Below, piece by piece: positions 46,437 through 58,148 of a DNA stretch of 64,000 bases. This DNA is from Saprolegnia diclina VS20 (Eukaryota > Oomycota > Saprolegniomycetes > Saprolegniales > Saprolegniaceae): assembly GCF_000281045.1 (NCBI RefSeq), contig NW_008246092.1, positions 353,478 through 417,477 on the forward strand, written 5' to 3'. Below the pieces are notes generated by a model that was given only the letters and a program-made list of their open reading frames with translations, was not told the DNA's origin and searched no databases. The translations under genes and the position numbers were made by a program. Each line of letters starts with the position of its first letter. The first letter of the stretch is position 1.

Positions 46437-48059
46437 CTACGGCGGTGACACGATGCCACGTCGGACGGACGGGCTCTGCCGCCGACGGTGGTGCGACGAA
46501 GGCGGCGGGACGCCGTCGCTGCTCGTCGGCGCACCGTCTTGGCTGCGTGGCGCGCGCTTGCGCTCCGTATGGTGCGGCGGGCGCGGGTCGATGCTCCGCG
46601 CTGTGAACCCTTGGTTGTACGTAAACTCGTCCGACTTGGAGACGCGGTCGCGGCGGTGGTACGCCGCAGGGCTCGAGTTGACGAGGTGCGACGCGACACT
46701 CCGCGGCATGCCACGCGACCGCCGCTCGACCTGCACGAGCGGCTTGGGACTGCCCCGCGCCTCCGCCAAGAAGACGGTCGGGTCCGAGTTACGGTGCGAG
46801 AGGCGCGGCCGGGCTTCGTCCAGCATGACGAGGAACGGGTCGTCTTCGTCGACGGAGCTCGCTTTGTGCAGCTGCGATCGCGGTGCGTCGACCGAGAGAC
46901 GCGAGAGGAGCGCATTGTCGGAGGCTGCGGTCTTGAGGTGGGCCGCGCGCGTCGTCGACGCCGACCGGCGCATCGAGTTGACGGCGGACGCCGACGCGGT
47001 CAATCGCGCGTCGGTCGTGCTCGCGTTGACCTTGGCCTTGGGCGCGCACTTGACGCACGACCGCACGTCCTTGTGCTCCCGGACGTGGGCGTCTTTCGCG
47101 ACGGCCACGGACGTGGTGAACGAGCACTTGGAGCAGACAGCGTTGCCGCAGAGACGGCAGTGGTGGCGGCGGCGGAAGAACCGGAACGACTTGAAACACA
47201 CAAAGCAATATTCGTTGTACGACCAGAGCGACGCTGGCACGAGGCTCACGAGGTCCGATGGATTCGCAAACGCATGTAAATGCGCGAGGAGCTGCTTGGT
47301 CCACTCGGGCACATATGGCTCGCGAAAGGAGAGGACGAGCGAGAGGCGACAGCGCGCAACGTTGGGCGTGCGCTCGAGGACGAACCCGCTCTTGTACAGA
47401 TGCAGGCGCCGGCAGCCCGTGTCGACTTCGCGGAAGGACGCGAGGTTCGGGAACGAGTCCCACGTGAGCGTGCCGACGTCCGGAAGCGCATGGCCGCTGT
47501 GCGCAGCGTAGTCGCCGTCGCGGATGCTGTAGAGATTGGTCTTGGAAGCAAAGACCATGTCGAACGGCTGGAGCTTGGGCTGCGACGGGTCTTCAAAGAG
47601 CGAGAGCCAATGCACGTGGACGCGGTCCGTCGGCGCGTGGCTCGACGGGCGGTCATTGGCCGACGACGGCGGCTCGGCGAGCGTCATGTTGATGCCGTGG
47701 CAGAAGAAGGGGCCGAAGAGGTCGTACATGAACTTTTTGAACTCGAGGCTGCTCTCGCTGCGCTTCTCGAGCTTGGCGAGGTTGTCGAGGAGGAGGCCGT
47801 CAATGGTCGTCGAGCCCTTCACGACGAGCGTGCCCTCGATGGGGCACACGCCTTCGTAGACCTGGACGCGGCCGGCTTCGTGCGTCAAGACGAGCGGCGG
47901 CGGCGAGAGGAGCGCGCTGGCCTTGGCGTTGAGCGCGGCCGCGTACCGGCGCTGCTGGTCGATCGAGATCGCGTCCGAGCGCGCCATCTTGTGCAGGCGC
48001 TTGGCGTACTCGGACTGCGGGTTGGTCATGCCTTTGGGGCGCATGCTGCTGTTGGGCAT
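46437..48059 (-). CDS. FYVE zinc-finger protein with START-like N-terminal half
   Basis: Single exon, 540 residues from 48059 (556 from an upstream codon). FYVE finger near residues 305-360: CFVCFKSFRFF, RRRHHCRLCG, CSKCSF and VRSCVKC, including the R-HHC-x-CG phosphoinositide pocket, but the usual WxxD is WSYN. Residues ~50-300 resemble the START-like domain that precedes FYVE fingers in a large oomycete family (GVCPIEGTLVVKGSTTIDG, FFCHGINMTLAE). The C-terminal 180 residues are basic, Ser/Arg-rich and disordered. Probably binds PI3P on endosomes and may carry lipid. Confidence 0.8.
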   Translation of the reverse strand: MPNSSMRPKGMTNPQSEYAKRLHKMARSDAISIDQQRRYAAALNAKASALLSPPPLVLTHEAGRVQVYEGVCPIEGTLVVKGSTTIDGLLLDNLAKLEKRSESSLEFKKFMYDLFGPFFCHGINMTLAEPPSSANDRPSSHAPTDRVHVHWLSLFEDPSQPKLQPFDMVFASKTNLYSIRDGDYAAHSGHALPDVGTLTWDSFPNLASFREVDTGCRRLHLYKSGFVLERTPNVARCRLSLVLSFREPYVPEWTKQLLAHLHAFANPSDLVSLVPASLWSYNEYCFVCFKSFRFFRRRHHCRLCGNAVCSKCSFTTSVAVAKDAHVREHKDVRSCVKCAPKAKVNASTTDARLTASASAVNSMRRSASTTRAAHLKTAASDNALLSRLSVDAPRSQLHKASSVDEDDPFLVMLDEARPRLSHRNSDPTVFLAEARGSPKPLVQVERRSRGMPRSVASHLVNSSPAAYHRRDRVSKSDEFTYNQGFTARSIDPRPPHHTERKRAPRSQDGAPTSSDGVPPPSSHHRRRQSPSVRRGIVSPP

Positions 48060-49066
48060 CGCACGCAATTGCCGAATGCTACAACGCTGGCCATCTGTGC
48101 TTCGCACAAGCGCAGCATATGGTCCAAGGATTATCTAAAAAACAGGCCGTGACACCCGCCCGAACAACCCAGAAGAGAGAGCCGGGGACAGAGCGCCCGA
48201 GCCACTCGTACAGGCGGCTTGCTTGTCAGAGCACGGCGTCAACGGTCCCACCGCTGTGCATGATTATTCACGGCAAGCCGATGCTGCCGACAGTCGTTGC
48301 CATGGCGTCATAGTAATCACCGAGCCTCATCTTCTTCTTCCAAGACGCTTCAAGCGACGCCAACGGAAGCCGGCCCGTCGTACCGGGTACACTGGGTACT
48401 GGTACAGAGACTGGTCCAAGGAATACAGTGCAGGAGATATGTACTAGTAGTCGATAAAGACGCTGGCCGGAGTTCGAGTCCAGCAGTCCGCGGCCACATA
48501 ATTATACATACCTACTCGGTTCCCAAGGATCTCACACGTCCGTCGACGAGGCCAGTGTGGATGCCGCTAGTGGCGCATGGTGGCAGATGCGTGCTGCTGC
48601 ATTTCTACTGACTTGCCACCGTCATCATCACCATAACGTGAGTGTCTCTTCCCTCAGAACTACAACGGCCTTCTCGCCGACTTGCTAGAGATACTGGACT
48701 TCACCGCACGTACCTCAGCGAGTGTTGCATTGATCGAGAGCTACTGCAGCACGATTGGTGACGCAGGAAATCGAACGGGTTCGTGCAGGTTTGTTCGTGC
48801 AATGATGGCTTAGTCGACGAGTAGACGGCAGTCGACTATAGTAGAACTAAGCGCTATGCCGGGAAATGTTTCGTCAAATTTAAACGCCGTGCGACAAACT
48901 CAAACTCAATGCGGTTGGATTCCATCGTCTTTTTTTAAATCGACGACTTGGACTTTGTAGGCCGCGGCAACTCAATTCGGTTCAGAAACACGACGAGTAG
49001 TTTCGGACCGCATTCAGTGCAACGCGTCCCACCACTACCGACGACGGCTGCGGGGTTCGCATTAGC
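48060..49066. other. Intergenic, no gene seen
   Basis: About 1 kb between divergent genes. A GGAGTTCGAGTCCAGC string near 48470 looks like a tRNA T-arm but does not pair. No CCAAT cluster. Nothing else identifiable. Confidence 0.5.
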
Positions 49067-52000
49067 ATGACCGAGGACCCGCTGCGCGTGCAAGTGAACG
49101 TGGAGCCGACGTCGCCGTACCAGATGATGATGTCGCCGCATCAGCCGCCGACCGACGACGCCGAGGCCTTCCGCACAGTCCAGCTCAACGACGAGTCGGC
49201 GAACGCGGGCTATTGCAGCAACACGATCGTGACGTCGCGCTACACGCCGCTCAACTTTCTGCCCAAGATCCTTTGGTACGAGTTCAGCAAGCTCGCCAAC
49301 TTTTACTTCCTCGTCATCTCGGTCATGCAATGCATCAAGCCCATCTCCAACACGGGCGGCTTTCCGGCCTCGCTGCCCGCGCTCATTGTAATTGTGACCA
49401 TCGACATGGCCTTCGCCGCCATGGAAGACTACCGCCGCCACGTCGCCGACGACACGACGAACTTTGCGCCCGTGCAACGCTACAACCGCTCGAAGATGGC
49501 GTTCGAAGGCTGTACGTCGGAAGAGATTCGCGTCGGCAATATCATCAAGGTATCCGACTTCTATGACACCCTATATTCACGCGCTCGCAGGTGTGCAACC
49601 GCGAAGTGATTCCGGCGGACGTCGTGATTCTCGGCGCGTTTGAACCCGACCCGGCCCACCCCGCCGGCATTTGCTACGTCGAAACCAAGAGCTTGGACGG
49701 CGAGACGAACCTCAAGCTCCGGCAGGGCCTCGAGTGCACGTACACCACGGTTCAGGACGACTCGCACCTCGCCGACCTCGAGGGCCGCGTGGTAGGCAGC
49801 ACGCATCAGCATGCTTCTCTCATCTTATCGGTGATGTCGTAGCTCTGCGAGCAGCCCAACAACTCGATCCATCGCTTCAGCGGCACGCTCACGCTCCGCA
49901 ACGGAGTGCAAGAGACCATTGGCGTCAACGCCATCTTGCTGCGCGGCTGCACGCTGCGCAACACCGAGTTCATTTACGGTCTCGTCGTCAACACGGGCCC
50001 GGACACCAAGATCATGATGGCGTCACAGGTCGTCTTGTACGCATAGCTTAGCATGTATCTTATCGTGCATCGAGTAGAACAAGAAGACAGTCAAGTGGAG
50101 CAACATGGAGCGGCGGCTCAACACGCAGATCCTCTACATTTGCGGGCTCATGGTGGTGCTCTGTCTCTTTGGCGCGATCGGCGCGACCGTCTGGAACCGC
50201 CGGTACCTCTCCAACAAGCCCAACGACAAGGCGTGGTACGGTCCTTGCCTCTCCAAGAACGGTCCCAATTGACGGCGTAGGTACCTCTACTTTTCGTCGC
50301 GGGACGTCACGGTCGCCAACCCGGTGGCCAATTTTTTCCTGCTCTTTTTGTATTTTTTTCTGCTGCTCAACTCGTTCATTCCGGTCTCGCTCTACGTGAG
50401 TATGACAAGTGTCAAGTTTGTCCAAGCCTACTTTATGAACAACGACCTCAAGATGTACCACGCCGAGTCGGACACGCCGTGCCAAGTGCGCACCATGTCG
50501 CTCAACGAAGAGCTCGGCCAAGTCGACTATGTCTTCTCCGACAAGACGGGCACGCTCACGTGCAACATCATGGAGTTCCGCAAGTGCTCGATCCGCGGCG
50601 TTGCGTACGGGCTCGGCGATACCGAGGTCGGGCTCGCCGCCAAGCGCCGCCAAGGCAAGTGCGACGAAGCGGTGGCCGTCGACTTGAGCCAGCACCGCTC
50701 GGTCACCGCGCCGTTTGTCAACTTTCAGGATGACGCGCTCTTCGTCGCCGACCCGGTGACGCTATCGCCGTTCTTTGAGCACCTTGCGGTCTGTCACACG
50801 GTCATGCCCGAGACGAGCGCGGACGGATCGCTTCGGCTGTCGGCGTCGTCGCCGGACGAACAGGCGCTGGTGGCGGCAGCCGCCTGCTTTGGCTTCAAGT
50901 TCTTTGCGCGCGCACCCGGCGAGGCCGTCATTGAGAAGCTTGACTACCTCGGCGATGACAAGGACGCGTCACGCGGCATCGTGTCGTACAAAGTGCTCGA
51001 CGTGCTCGAATTCAACTCGACGCGGAAGCGCATGTCGGTCATCGCGCGCGGCCCGAACGGCAAGCTCGTGCTGCTCTGCAAAGGTGCCGACACGGTCATT
51101 TACGAACGCCTCTCGGTACGGCGTGTCTTGTCTACACAAAAATGGACACATTGTCCGAGTAGGACACGACCAACGCATCGACCGCCCTCGTTCGCAAGAA
51201 GACGTTGGAGCACATGGAGATGTTTGCGTCGGAAGGGCTCCGGACACTAGTGATTGCATCGGCGCCGATCGACGAAGCATTTTACGCCGAGTGGTAGGCT
51301 GAGGACCGTATATACCTTATGTGCTCACACGCCGCGACGACTAGGTCGGTCAAGTACCGCGGCGCGTGCAACGACATGCGCGAGATTGAGCGGCGGCGGG
51401 AAGGCGAGCCGAACGCGATCGATCTGCTCATGGAAGAGATGGAGACGGACCTTGAGATTCTCGGCGCGACGGCCATCGAAGACAAGCTCCAAGAGGGGGT
51501 CCCGGACACGATCGCCAAGCTGCGCGAAGCCTCGATCAAGGTGTGGATGCTCACCGGCGACAAGCAAGAAACCGCCATCAACATTGGCTTTGCGTGCCAG
51601 CTTCTGCACATGGAGATGGAGCTCGTCGTCATTGGCGCCGACGACCACCCGGACATTACGTCGATCCGCTCCAAGCTCGAGGCGTTCAACCACGTCCCGG
51701 TCCTTGACGACGGCTCTGCCACGGACCTCGGGCTTGTCATGGACGGCGAGACACTCGAGTTGGCGCTTTTGCATTGCCCACTGCTGCTCTTGGCGGTCGC
51801 GCAGCAGTGCGCGGCAGTGATTGCGTGCCGCGTCTCGCCGGCGCAAAAAGCGCAGCTCGTGCAGCTCGTCAAGTCGAACGTCCCATCGGCCCGGACGCTC
51901 GCGATCGGCGACGGCGCCAACGACGTGAGCATGATCCTCTCGGCGCACATTGGCGTCGGCATCTCGGGGCAAGAAGGCATGCAAGCCGCCAACTCGAGCG

Positions 52001-53316
52001 ACTATGCGATCGCGCAATTCCGGTTTCTGAAGCGCCTCCTGTTTGTCCACGGGCGCTGGAACTACAACCGCATGTCGATCGTCATCTTGTACATCTTCTA
52101 CAAGAACGTCATGATGAACCTGACGCAGTACTGGTACATGTTCTTCACGGGCTACTCGGGCCAAAAGTTCTTCCTCGAGTGGGGCCTCCAAGGCTACAAC
52201 CTCTTCTTCACGGCGCTGCCGATCGTCGTCGTGGGCGCGCTCGACCAAGACTTGCCCGACTACATTTGCGAAGGCTTCCCGCGCCTCTACCGCATGGGCC
52301 AAAGCAACACCAAGTTCAACACGCTCATCGTGTGGCGCTGGATCCTCTCGTGCTTTTGGCAGTCGATGGTCATCTGCCTCTTTACGGTCTACGGCCTCCA
52401 GCTCGAGCACTCGACGACGCCCATGTGGGTCCTTGGCGCGGCTGCGTTTACCATTGTGATTGTCGTCGTCACGCTCAAGCTCGCGCTGCACCAGTACCTC
52501 ATTACGGGCTGGCACGTCCTTCTGTTTACAGTCTCGGCCGGGTTTTGGCCCGTCGTCGGCTTTATCGTGTCGACCGGGACGTTCTCCCTGTACTGGCGCG
52601 GCGCCTTCCACCTCGTTGTGTGCTCGCCTGGCTTTTGGCTGAGCTTTCCGCTCGTGCTCTTTGCAGCGCTCTCGCGCGACTTCTTTTGGAAGGGCTACCA
52701 GCGCGCATTTTCGCCCACGTATACGCATTTGGCGCAGGAGGTCCACTGCTTCAAGTGGCAGCAGGTCGCCAACCAACTGCTGGCGTACCCACCGCCACCG
52801 CAGTTTTGCCTGGCCGAGCTCAAGCGGCTGCAAGCAGCGTCGACGACCGAGAACGATGTCATTGAGCAAGAGCTCCGCGGCGAAAAGAACTTGGCCAATT
52901 CCGGGTCGCCAAGCTTCAAGTCGGCGTCAGCACGCCACCTGCGCGGGACTGCGTTCAGCTATGACGCCGACTCGGTCATGGCCCAAGGCTTCATGGCCAC
53001 GGACACGTCGCTCTCGAAAGCCCGCATCTCGTTCGACCGGCACGCAAGCCGCGGCTCGATGGCGCTTCAGATGGACCTCGCGGCCAGTAGCGTCGACTCG
53101 CCGTATGAAGCGCAGCGTCAAGAGCGCGGCCTGCCGCCCCGCGTCGTCCGGGCGCCGACCGTCGGCAATGTGTTCCAGCACGCAAACACTCGCCGGGCGC
53201 GCACCCGCCGGGCATCGTCGATGGACGACGTGACGGAGCGCGAGACGCTGCAGATGGTCCGGCGCTTCAGCACCCGCACGAGTTTGCACGGTGCCCGTGG
53301 CGACTTTGCATTTTAG
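49067..53316 (+). CDS. P4-ATPase phospholipid flippase
   Basis: Moves aminophospholipids to the cytosolic leaflet of plasma membrane or Golgi/endosome. Seven exons: 49067-49549, 49591-49791, 49843-50028, 50078-50235, 50281-51115, 51163-51293, 51345-53316; introns 41-51 nt with consistent phases. Product about 1321 residues. Hallmarks: [16 protein letters not shown] (first helices), [14 protein letters not shown] (DGET actuator motif), [10 protein letters not shown] with phosphorylated Asp near 430, [28 protein letters not shown], and [10 protein letters not shown]. The C-terminal membrane domain has [18 protein letters not shown]. The cytosolic tail of ~180 residues ends with Arg/Ser-rich repeats. 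The 50236-50280 intron uses a phase-2 GTACGG donor, and 51294-51344 a GTAGGC donor. A CDC50-type beta subunit is expected but not in this window. Confidence 0.93.
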
Positions 53317-53398
53317 GGAAAAGCACAATATTGCATATAATATAATAGACCACTAGATATTACAAGAAAACTCTAACTTCGTCTAGGCATGGAAGTGG

Positions 53399-53860
53399 TT
53401 ACTTGTCGGCGTGGATGTCGAGCGAGAGTTGGTAGACCTTCATGGCCGTCCTTGCCCGCAGGAGCGAAACGACGCTGCCGATAAAGACAAAGAGGTACAG
53501 CGCGGCCGCGAGAAAGATGTTGGCGGCGAGCGACGCCTTTTCATGGCCATGCGGCGGCTTGACCTTGATGTAGATCGAGTTGGACGCGACCGTCGAGCCG
53601 AGAAAGAGGAGGAAGAAGAAGCCAAAGAGACTAAAGACCGAGCAAAAGATCGCGATCGGATGCGGCGACGGGCCCTTTGACGACCCGACCGTGAGCATGT
53701 CCTCCCAGCCCTTAAGCTCGTCGACGTCCATGCCCGAGTCGCTGCCTGGCGACGTGTCGGCCGTGATGTGGCTCAGCTGCGCGTAGCCGAGGCGCGAGCG
53801 CGCGGTCGCGACCATGTCGGGCAGATCCATCTCCTTGCACGCTTCCTTGAGCTTCATCAT
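53399..53860 (-). CDS. Two-TM membrane protein, unknown family
   Basis: 153 residues from the ATG at 53860 (the frame runs up to 53923 without an ATG). Starts MMKLKEACKEMDLPDMVATA; a soluble acidic N-terminal half (SDSGMDVDELKGWEDML), then two hydrophobic spans (IAIFCSVFSLFGFFFLLFLG and ANIFLAAALYLFVFIGSVVS) separated by a short loop SIYIKVKPPHGHEK. Both ends face the same side. Convergent with the flippase gene, 82 bp apart. No family recognised. Confidence 0.7.
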   Translation of the reverse strand: MMKLKEACKEMDLPDMVATARSRLGYAQLSHITADTSPGSDSGMDVDELKGWEDMLTVGSSKGPSPHPIAIFCSVFSLFGFFFLLFLGSTVASNSIYIKVKPPHGHEKASLAANIFLAAALYLFVFIGSVVSLLRARTAMKVYQLSLDIHADK

Positions 53861-54722
53861 GTCCGGGCGACTTCGACTCGGCTCACTGCGTGGGTCTCCT
53901 ATGGCGCTTACGGTCCCTCGCACTGCCCAATGCGGAAATGTCGAAATTTGGTGCGATTCGAACGTACGTAATTAGTGTGAGGGAGACAGCATTCGAATTT
54001 GGATCGTTTGGCGGATGCGCTGACGACGAGATGACTATACTACTAAGCTTAGCGTGCGTCCATCAAAGAGAATAGCACCCGTGTCGGCTGTAGCCCAAGC
54101 AGAGATGGCAGCGTGAACATACACGGTAATAATAGCAAGCCAGCCTCCTTGCAGCACGATACGATGGCAAGGAGAGTTCGTTCCAACGCACGATGGACTC
54201 GTACTACACTGTACATGCAGCACCAGCGATGCGCCTCTCGCACGCAGTGCTGTGGGGACTGCGATCTTGCGGAAATGTACTATTGCGATCTTTGGAGGAT
54301 GGCGAATCGACCGGCGAGATCCGATCTGGCGGTCGCGATCGATAAAATATCCACTACCCGAGGGCAGTCGAATTCGGCTTGGTCGTGTAAATGGAGCTAG
54401 CTTCTGCGGCCTCGTAGTCAAACGTCCTGCGCGTGGCCATCACATTGTCACACTATTTCCGTTCGAGTGCCACGCTCGGGTATTGCGCGCGACATACACT
54501 CTGCACCGCCGAGTAATTCTTTGGATAATACCTACACTCTACTTGAAAACTGTATGTAACATTCTTTTGCGTGGATTTTATTTTCTGGTTCCCGCCGATT
54601 TGTAAATCGCAATCGACCTCGTGGTGCCGTCTCATTGGCGAAGCGTATGAGATACAAATATCAAGATACCACGAGAGCCAATGAAACACCGGCGTCACGG
54701 CCGACACGTGGAGCGACGAGCG
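53861..54722. other. Intergenic, no gene seen; CCAAT pair at right end
   Basis: About 860 bases between divergent genes. ATTGG at 54634-54638 and CCAAT at 54678-54682; the latter overlaps the upstream ATG at 54681, which argues for the start at 54723. The rest has no recognisable gene. Confidence 0.45.
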
Positions 54723-56140
54723 ATGGCCCTTCCCGGCGCGGTCTGGGTCCGCGTCTATGCGTTCCTCGATGGAGACAGCCTCGTGTACGTGGGCCGCGCC
54801 TCCAAGCAGCACCGAGAGATGCTCCGGGCACAGGTATATCGCTGGAGGCAGATCCAATGCGGGCTAGGCCTCGGCAACTGGCTGCGGCGCGAGGCCTGCC
54901 TCGCCATCGACACCTGCGCCCAAGAAGCACAGAGCCACGCCATTCGCCGCAGCGACGACGTCCGTGTGCCACCACGCGTCGAAACGAGCTGGGTCGAGCT
55001 CGGGCCCATTGAGCCAGAGCGATCACTCCACGGCATGAGTACGCCTTGCTATGCCGGTGCATCTATGGTCGTGTTGACGTTTGACTGCCGACGCGTCCAG
55101 CCTGCGCCGATGCTGTTGCACACGACAAGTCACGCGCGAGCGCTCTACTCGACTCTGTCCTTGTCTGTCAAAGGACGGTCGCTCCGGCAGCATCTGTACC
55201 ACAAGACGATCGGCGACCTCACCACCGTATCGGTGGCGAACAAGCACGCGATGACAAAAATGTGCGGCATCTCGCACGAACTTGATACTGACGGCGTCTG
55301 TACTGTAGGGGTGACGTCTATCAGTGCGACGTTGCATCGACCGACAAGTCGTGTCAGCTGCAGCTCGGCCTGCCGTCTCGGCTCGACGGCATGGTCGACT
55401 GCTTTCACATCGAGCGCGTCACCTTCTTCTTGCACAAGCACGAGCTCTTTCCCTCTGTACCCCGCAGCATCGAGGCATCGTCGGACGTTGTGCGTGCCGA
55501 GGTGTGACTAAAAACCAAAGGCGTTCTATCAACGCCACGCGTAGCTCGCCTTCTACGACATCCGTCAGCGAGTATGCCAGCTGCAAGTGACGCTGCCGTG
55601 TCGCCTTGTACTCGAAACTCCTTCACCTTCATTGCCAGCCACCCGCAGCGTTTGTTTACATACGGAATGGTCATGTGCTTACTCGTATATCTGCTCGCAG
55701 GTGGGGACCGACACGGAGCCGTTTGAGATTCGAACCTTCTCCAGCCTGTCGCCCGCCATCGTATCCGACATCGCTGCACTGGACGCGCCGGGCTTTGTGA
55801 GCTTCGTGCTTCGAACACCTTGTCGACAGACAAGCTACTACCATGCCGTCGTTGGGCACGGTGGCGGCCAGCGCAAGACCGGCGCGACCAAGCTCGTCTC
55901 GGCTTTGTGGGTGCCGGGTGTCTTGACGTTCGCGATGCATCCGGGAAGCACGACCCGCCGCGTTTTGAAAGGGCGGTTGACATGCGAGTACTCGTCCGAG
56001 ACAGGTCGACAGTCTGCTAGTCCAACCTTGGCTCATGTACGTACGTAGGCACGCTTCAATCCCTCCAGATTGTTGCGCAGCACTTGCGCCCAGCGCGGCT
56101 CGAGCGGTATGCTGCGACGCTGACGTCGTATACGATATGA
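54723..56140 (+). CDS. F-box-like protein, gene model uncertain
   Basis: The N-terminus MALPGAVWVRVYAFLDGDSL followed by YVGRASKQHREML is F-box-like (about residues 2-40), suggesting a substrate adaptor of an SCF ubiquitin ligase. Best exon chain: 54723-55226, 55325-55501, 55545-55586, 55701-56036, 56081-56140; about 372 residues. Supported borders are GTGTGA...CGTAG (43 nt) and GTACGT...CGCAG (44 nt). The first intron would be 98 nt and the third 114 nt, long for this genome; without the third splice the frame stays open and adds 38 residues. The exon around 55325 (QLQLGLPSRLDGMVDCFHIE) is clearly coding but in another frame than the first exon, so a small indel near 55300 is an alternative. 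C-terminal function unrecognised. Confidence 0.5.
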
Positions 56141-56164
56141 TACAAAACGCATTAAGCCTAGTCA

Positions 56165-57391
56165 CTACAACTTGTGCTTGTGGATGCCGAGGAGCACGGT
56201 GCCCGTCGTGAACTTCTTCTTTGGACAGCTCGTGGGCTTGAAGCTCTTCCGCTCGCGAATGCTGTCCGAGAGACCTTGGGTTGCAATCTCGACGGGGTTT
56301 CTTCGGTTTGGAAGCATCGCGCGGTTCACGACGCGCTCGTCGTACGGGTCGGGCAGCCGCTCGGGAAACTTGTCAAAGACACTACCAGGGATCAACTCGC
56401 ACGCGTCACTGCAACATGCGGGGGCTGTACCCGGCTTCGCCTTCCTTTCCTGCGTGGCTTGGCCGCCATGACTTGAACGTTGGCGCGTGCGCCACCGCCC
56501 GCTCCTTTGGGTTCATGAGCTCTTCCTTCTCGGGTGGGCGCTTCTTGCAGTCTTCGTCCCACTCAAACACTCGGGACGCCGCGACGTGGTCGTTAGTATC
56601 AAAGTAATCCACCGGGTGCGAAATGGACTTGAACGCCTTGCGGTCCCCCAGCTTCTCCTTGTGTCGCTTCATCGCTTCCTATCGTATAGTGCTGCCGCGT
56701 GGAGAGTCTGTTGCTGTGAATGTACCCGCTCTGCTTGGCGCACCGACTCGAACTCGGCGGGCATGGCCGGAATCACCTTGGCGCCGATGAGCGTGCCGGT
56801 GTAGCCCAGTGTCCCTTTCTTCGTGGGTGATGTTAACACGTTGCGTCGCTACAATGCTTATGTGAGCTCGTGCAAAATGCATGCGATGTACTTCAAAGTT
56901 GCGTTCTTTGGGGTTGGGTCGGGGTACCGGTGGCGGCGGCTCGACACTTTCTTGGTTCTTCGGGTCGTAGAACGAGCCAAAGTAGTCACCAGGTCCGCAG
57001 CTACCGAGGATTATCTTATTGAGGCAAGAAGGGTGGGTGGCCGTCGTACCTCTTCTTGGAGTGGGACGAGTAGGTAAATCCGCTCGGTTTCAAGTGCTTT
57101 TTGGTGTTTTCCAGCCGCGCCTTGTTCTCTTCCTTGTAGCGCTCTTGGTATTGTCCCTAGAGCACAGATGTGAGAGCTGCGCATTGCTACAGCCATCTCG
57201 TTTACATCGAGCCCGATAAACTTGCGTGGCCCGGGGCCCCAATTCGACCCGGTTTGCCCGGGCTTGGGGCCCGTCGTGAGAAACTGCTTCCGGCCCGCGA
57301 TGAAGTGGACCTTGGGCTCCGCGGGGTCCTTGTACGGGTCACCGATCGTGACGAAGGCTGGCTCGTCAAAGTTGCCGTCGCGAGTCGTCAT
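56165..57391 (-). CDS. CFAP96: CFAP96 / C4orf47-like ciliary protein
   Basis: Homologue of the conserved cilia and flagella-associated protein formerly UPF0602/C4orf47; about 317 residues. Six exons: 57391-57206, 57156-57050, 57000-56928, 56848-56726, 56678-56431, 56381-56165; introns 47-79 nt, phases consistent. Diagnostic motifs: FVTIGDPYKDP (human ITVGDKY), SCGPGDYFGSF (human CGLGSYYGT), TSPTKKGTLGYTGTLIG (human NPGKKGTGYGYANITIG), AFKSISHPVDYFD (human PFKLNLHPRDYFD) and EAGVFDKFPERLPDPYDE (human KAGTFDPYPSHSADPYVV). The last splice was chosen among acceptors because it rebuilds that final motif and gives a 49-nt intron. Likely an axonemal microtubule inner or associated protein of zoospore flagella. 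Confidence 0.85.
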
Positions 57392-58148
57392 CCCCGTATC
57401 GCGTCCTCAAACTTAGTGTTTGCGAGATGAGCGCGCGCTACTTTTAGAAGCCGCGCGTTTGATTGGCCAACCAGAATAGCGTGTCAATTCGAAACACTGT
57501 CTTGGAGGAAAGCACTGGCTTCGAGACACTGTATTCGAGTACAACACTGTTTTGAGGCACCTCTCTTCGGTCAGCACCTGCTGTGGAGCATCATTCATAG
57601 GCATCCGTCCCCTCGCTACATACTGTAGTCGACACTGTGTCAACACGTAAGACTCTTTCGCCGACGTTAAACGCGAAGGCGCAGCAACAATACGTCGTCC
57701 CAGAACCTCTGATACAGTATACACTCTATAAATGAATACTTTCATATTCATTTGGGCACTGTGCTGGACAGCACAAATATTCAGGCGAGGCCGAGGGATG
57801 GCAGTGTCTGTGGACGCATTGCTGCACTGCTGTATGTACTGCAACGCAGGGTACACATACGACGGGTCGCTTCGTAGATGGCGACCACTCGCTGCTGCTA
57901 AAAATACGCAACGCCAACCAAATTCTTTTCGAAGAAAATGCAGCGTGTTTCAAACACCTTCTCCGGGCCACGCCAACTTCAAGGTATGTTTTAAACACAA
58001 CGAGGTATACATTAAGCTAGATAATGTGAGTGCGAGTCGGTTTAAAACAGTGAAACCAACGCATGTTGACTTGACAGGCTGTTGTTTAACCCAGGTGGAA
58101 CGATGTTCAACCTTCACATTGCCAGCGACAGTCCAGCACCTGCCCGAG
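57392..58148. promoter_or_regulatory. Divergent intergenic region, one ATTGG box
   Basis: About 760 bases between CFAP96 (minus) and myo-inositol oxygenase (plus). ATTGG at 57461-57465, in the context GATTGGCCAAC, 70 bp upstream of the minus-strand ATG. A long frame from 57732 runs into the oxygenase exon but its upstream part is not protein-like. Confidence 0.4.

Noticed and set aside
48455-48495. GGAGTTCGAGTCC resembling a tRNA T arm
   Set aside because: The flanking five-base stems do not pair and no A box lies at the right distance.
51325-52869. 514-codon open frame on the minus strand
   Set aside because: Antisense to the P4-ATPase C-terminal exon, which has unmistakable family motifs. 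Shadow of biased third positions.
55700-55780. GATTCGAACC, complement of a tRNA B box, suggesting a minus-strand tRNA
   Set aside because: No paired T arm or acceptor stem around it, and the plus strand reads EPFEIRTFSSL in the F-box-like gene.
56409-56430. 22-nt intron in the CFAP96 gene (GTACAG...TTGCAG)
   Set aside because: Below plausible size; the acceptor at 56382 gives a 49-nt intron and rebuilds the conserved VFDKFPERLPDPY region.
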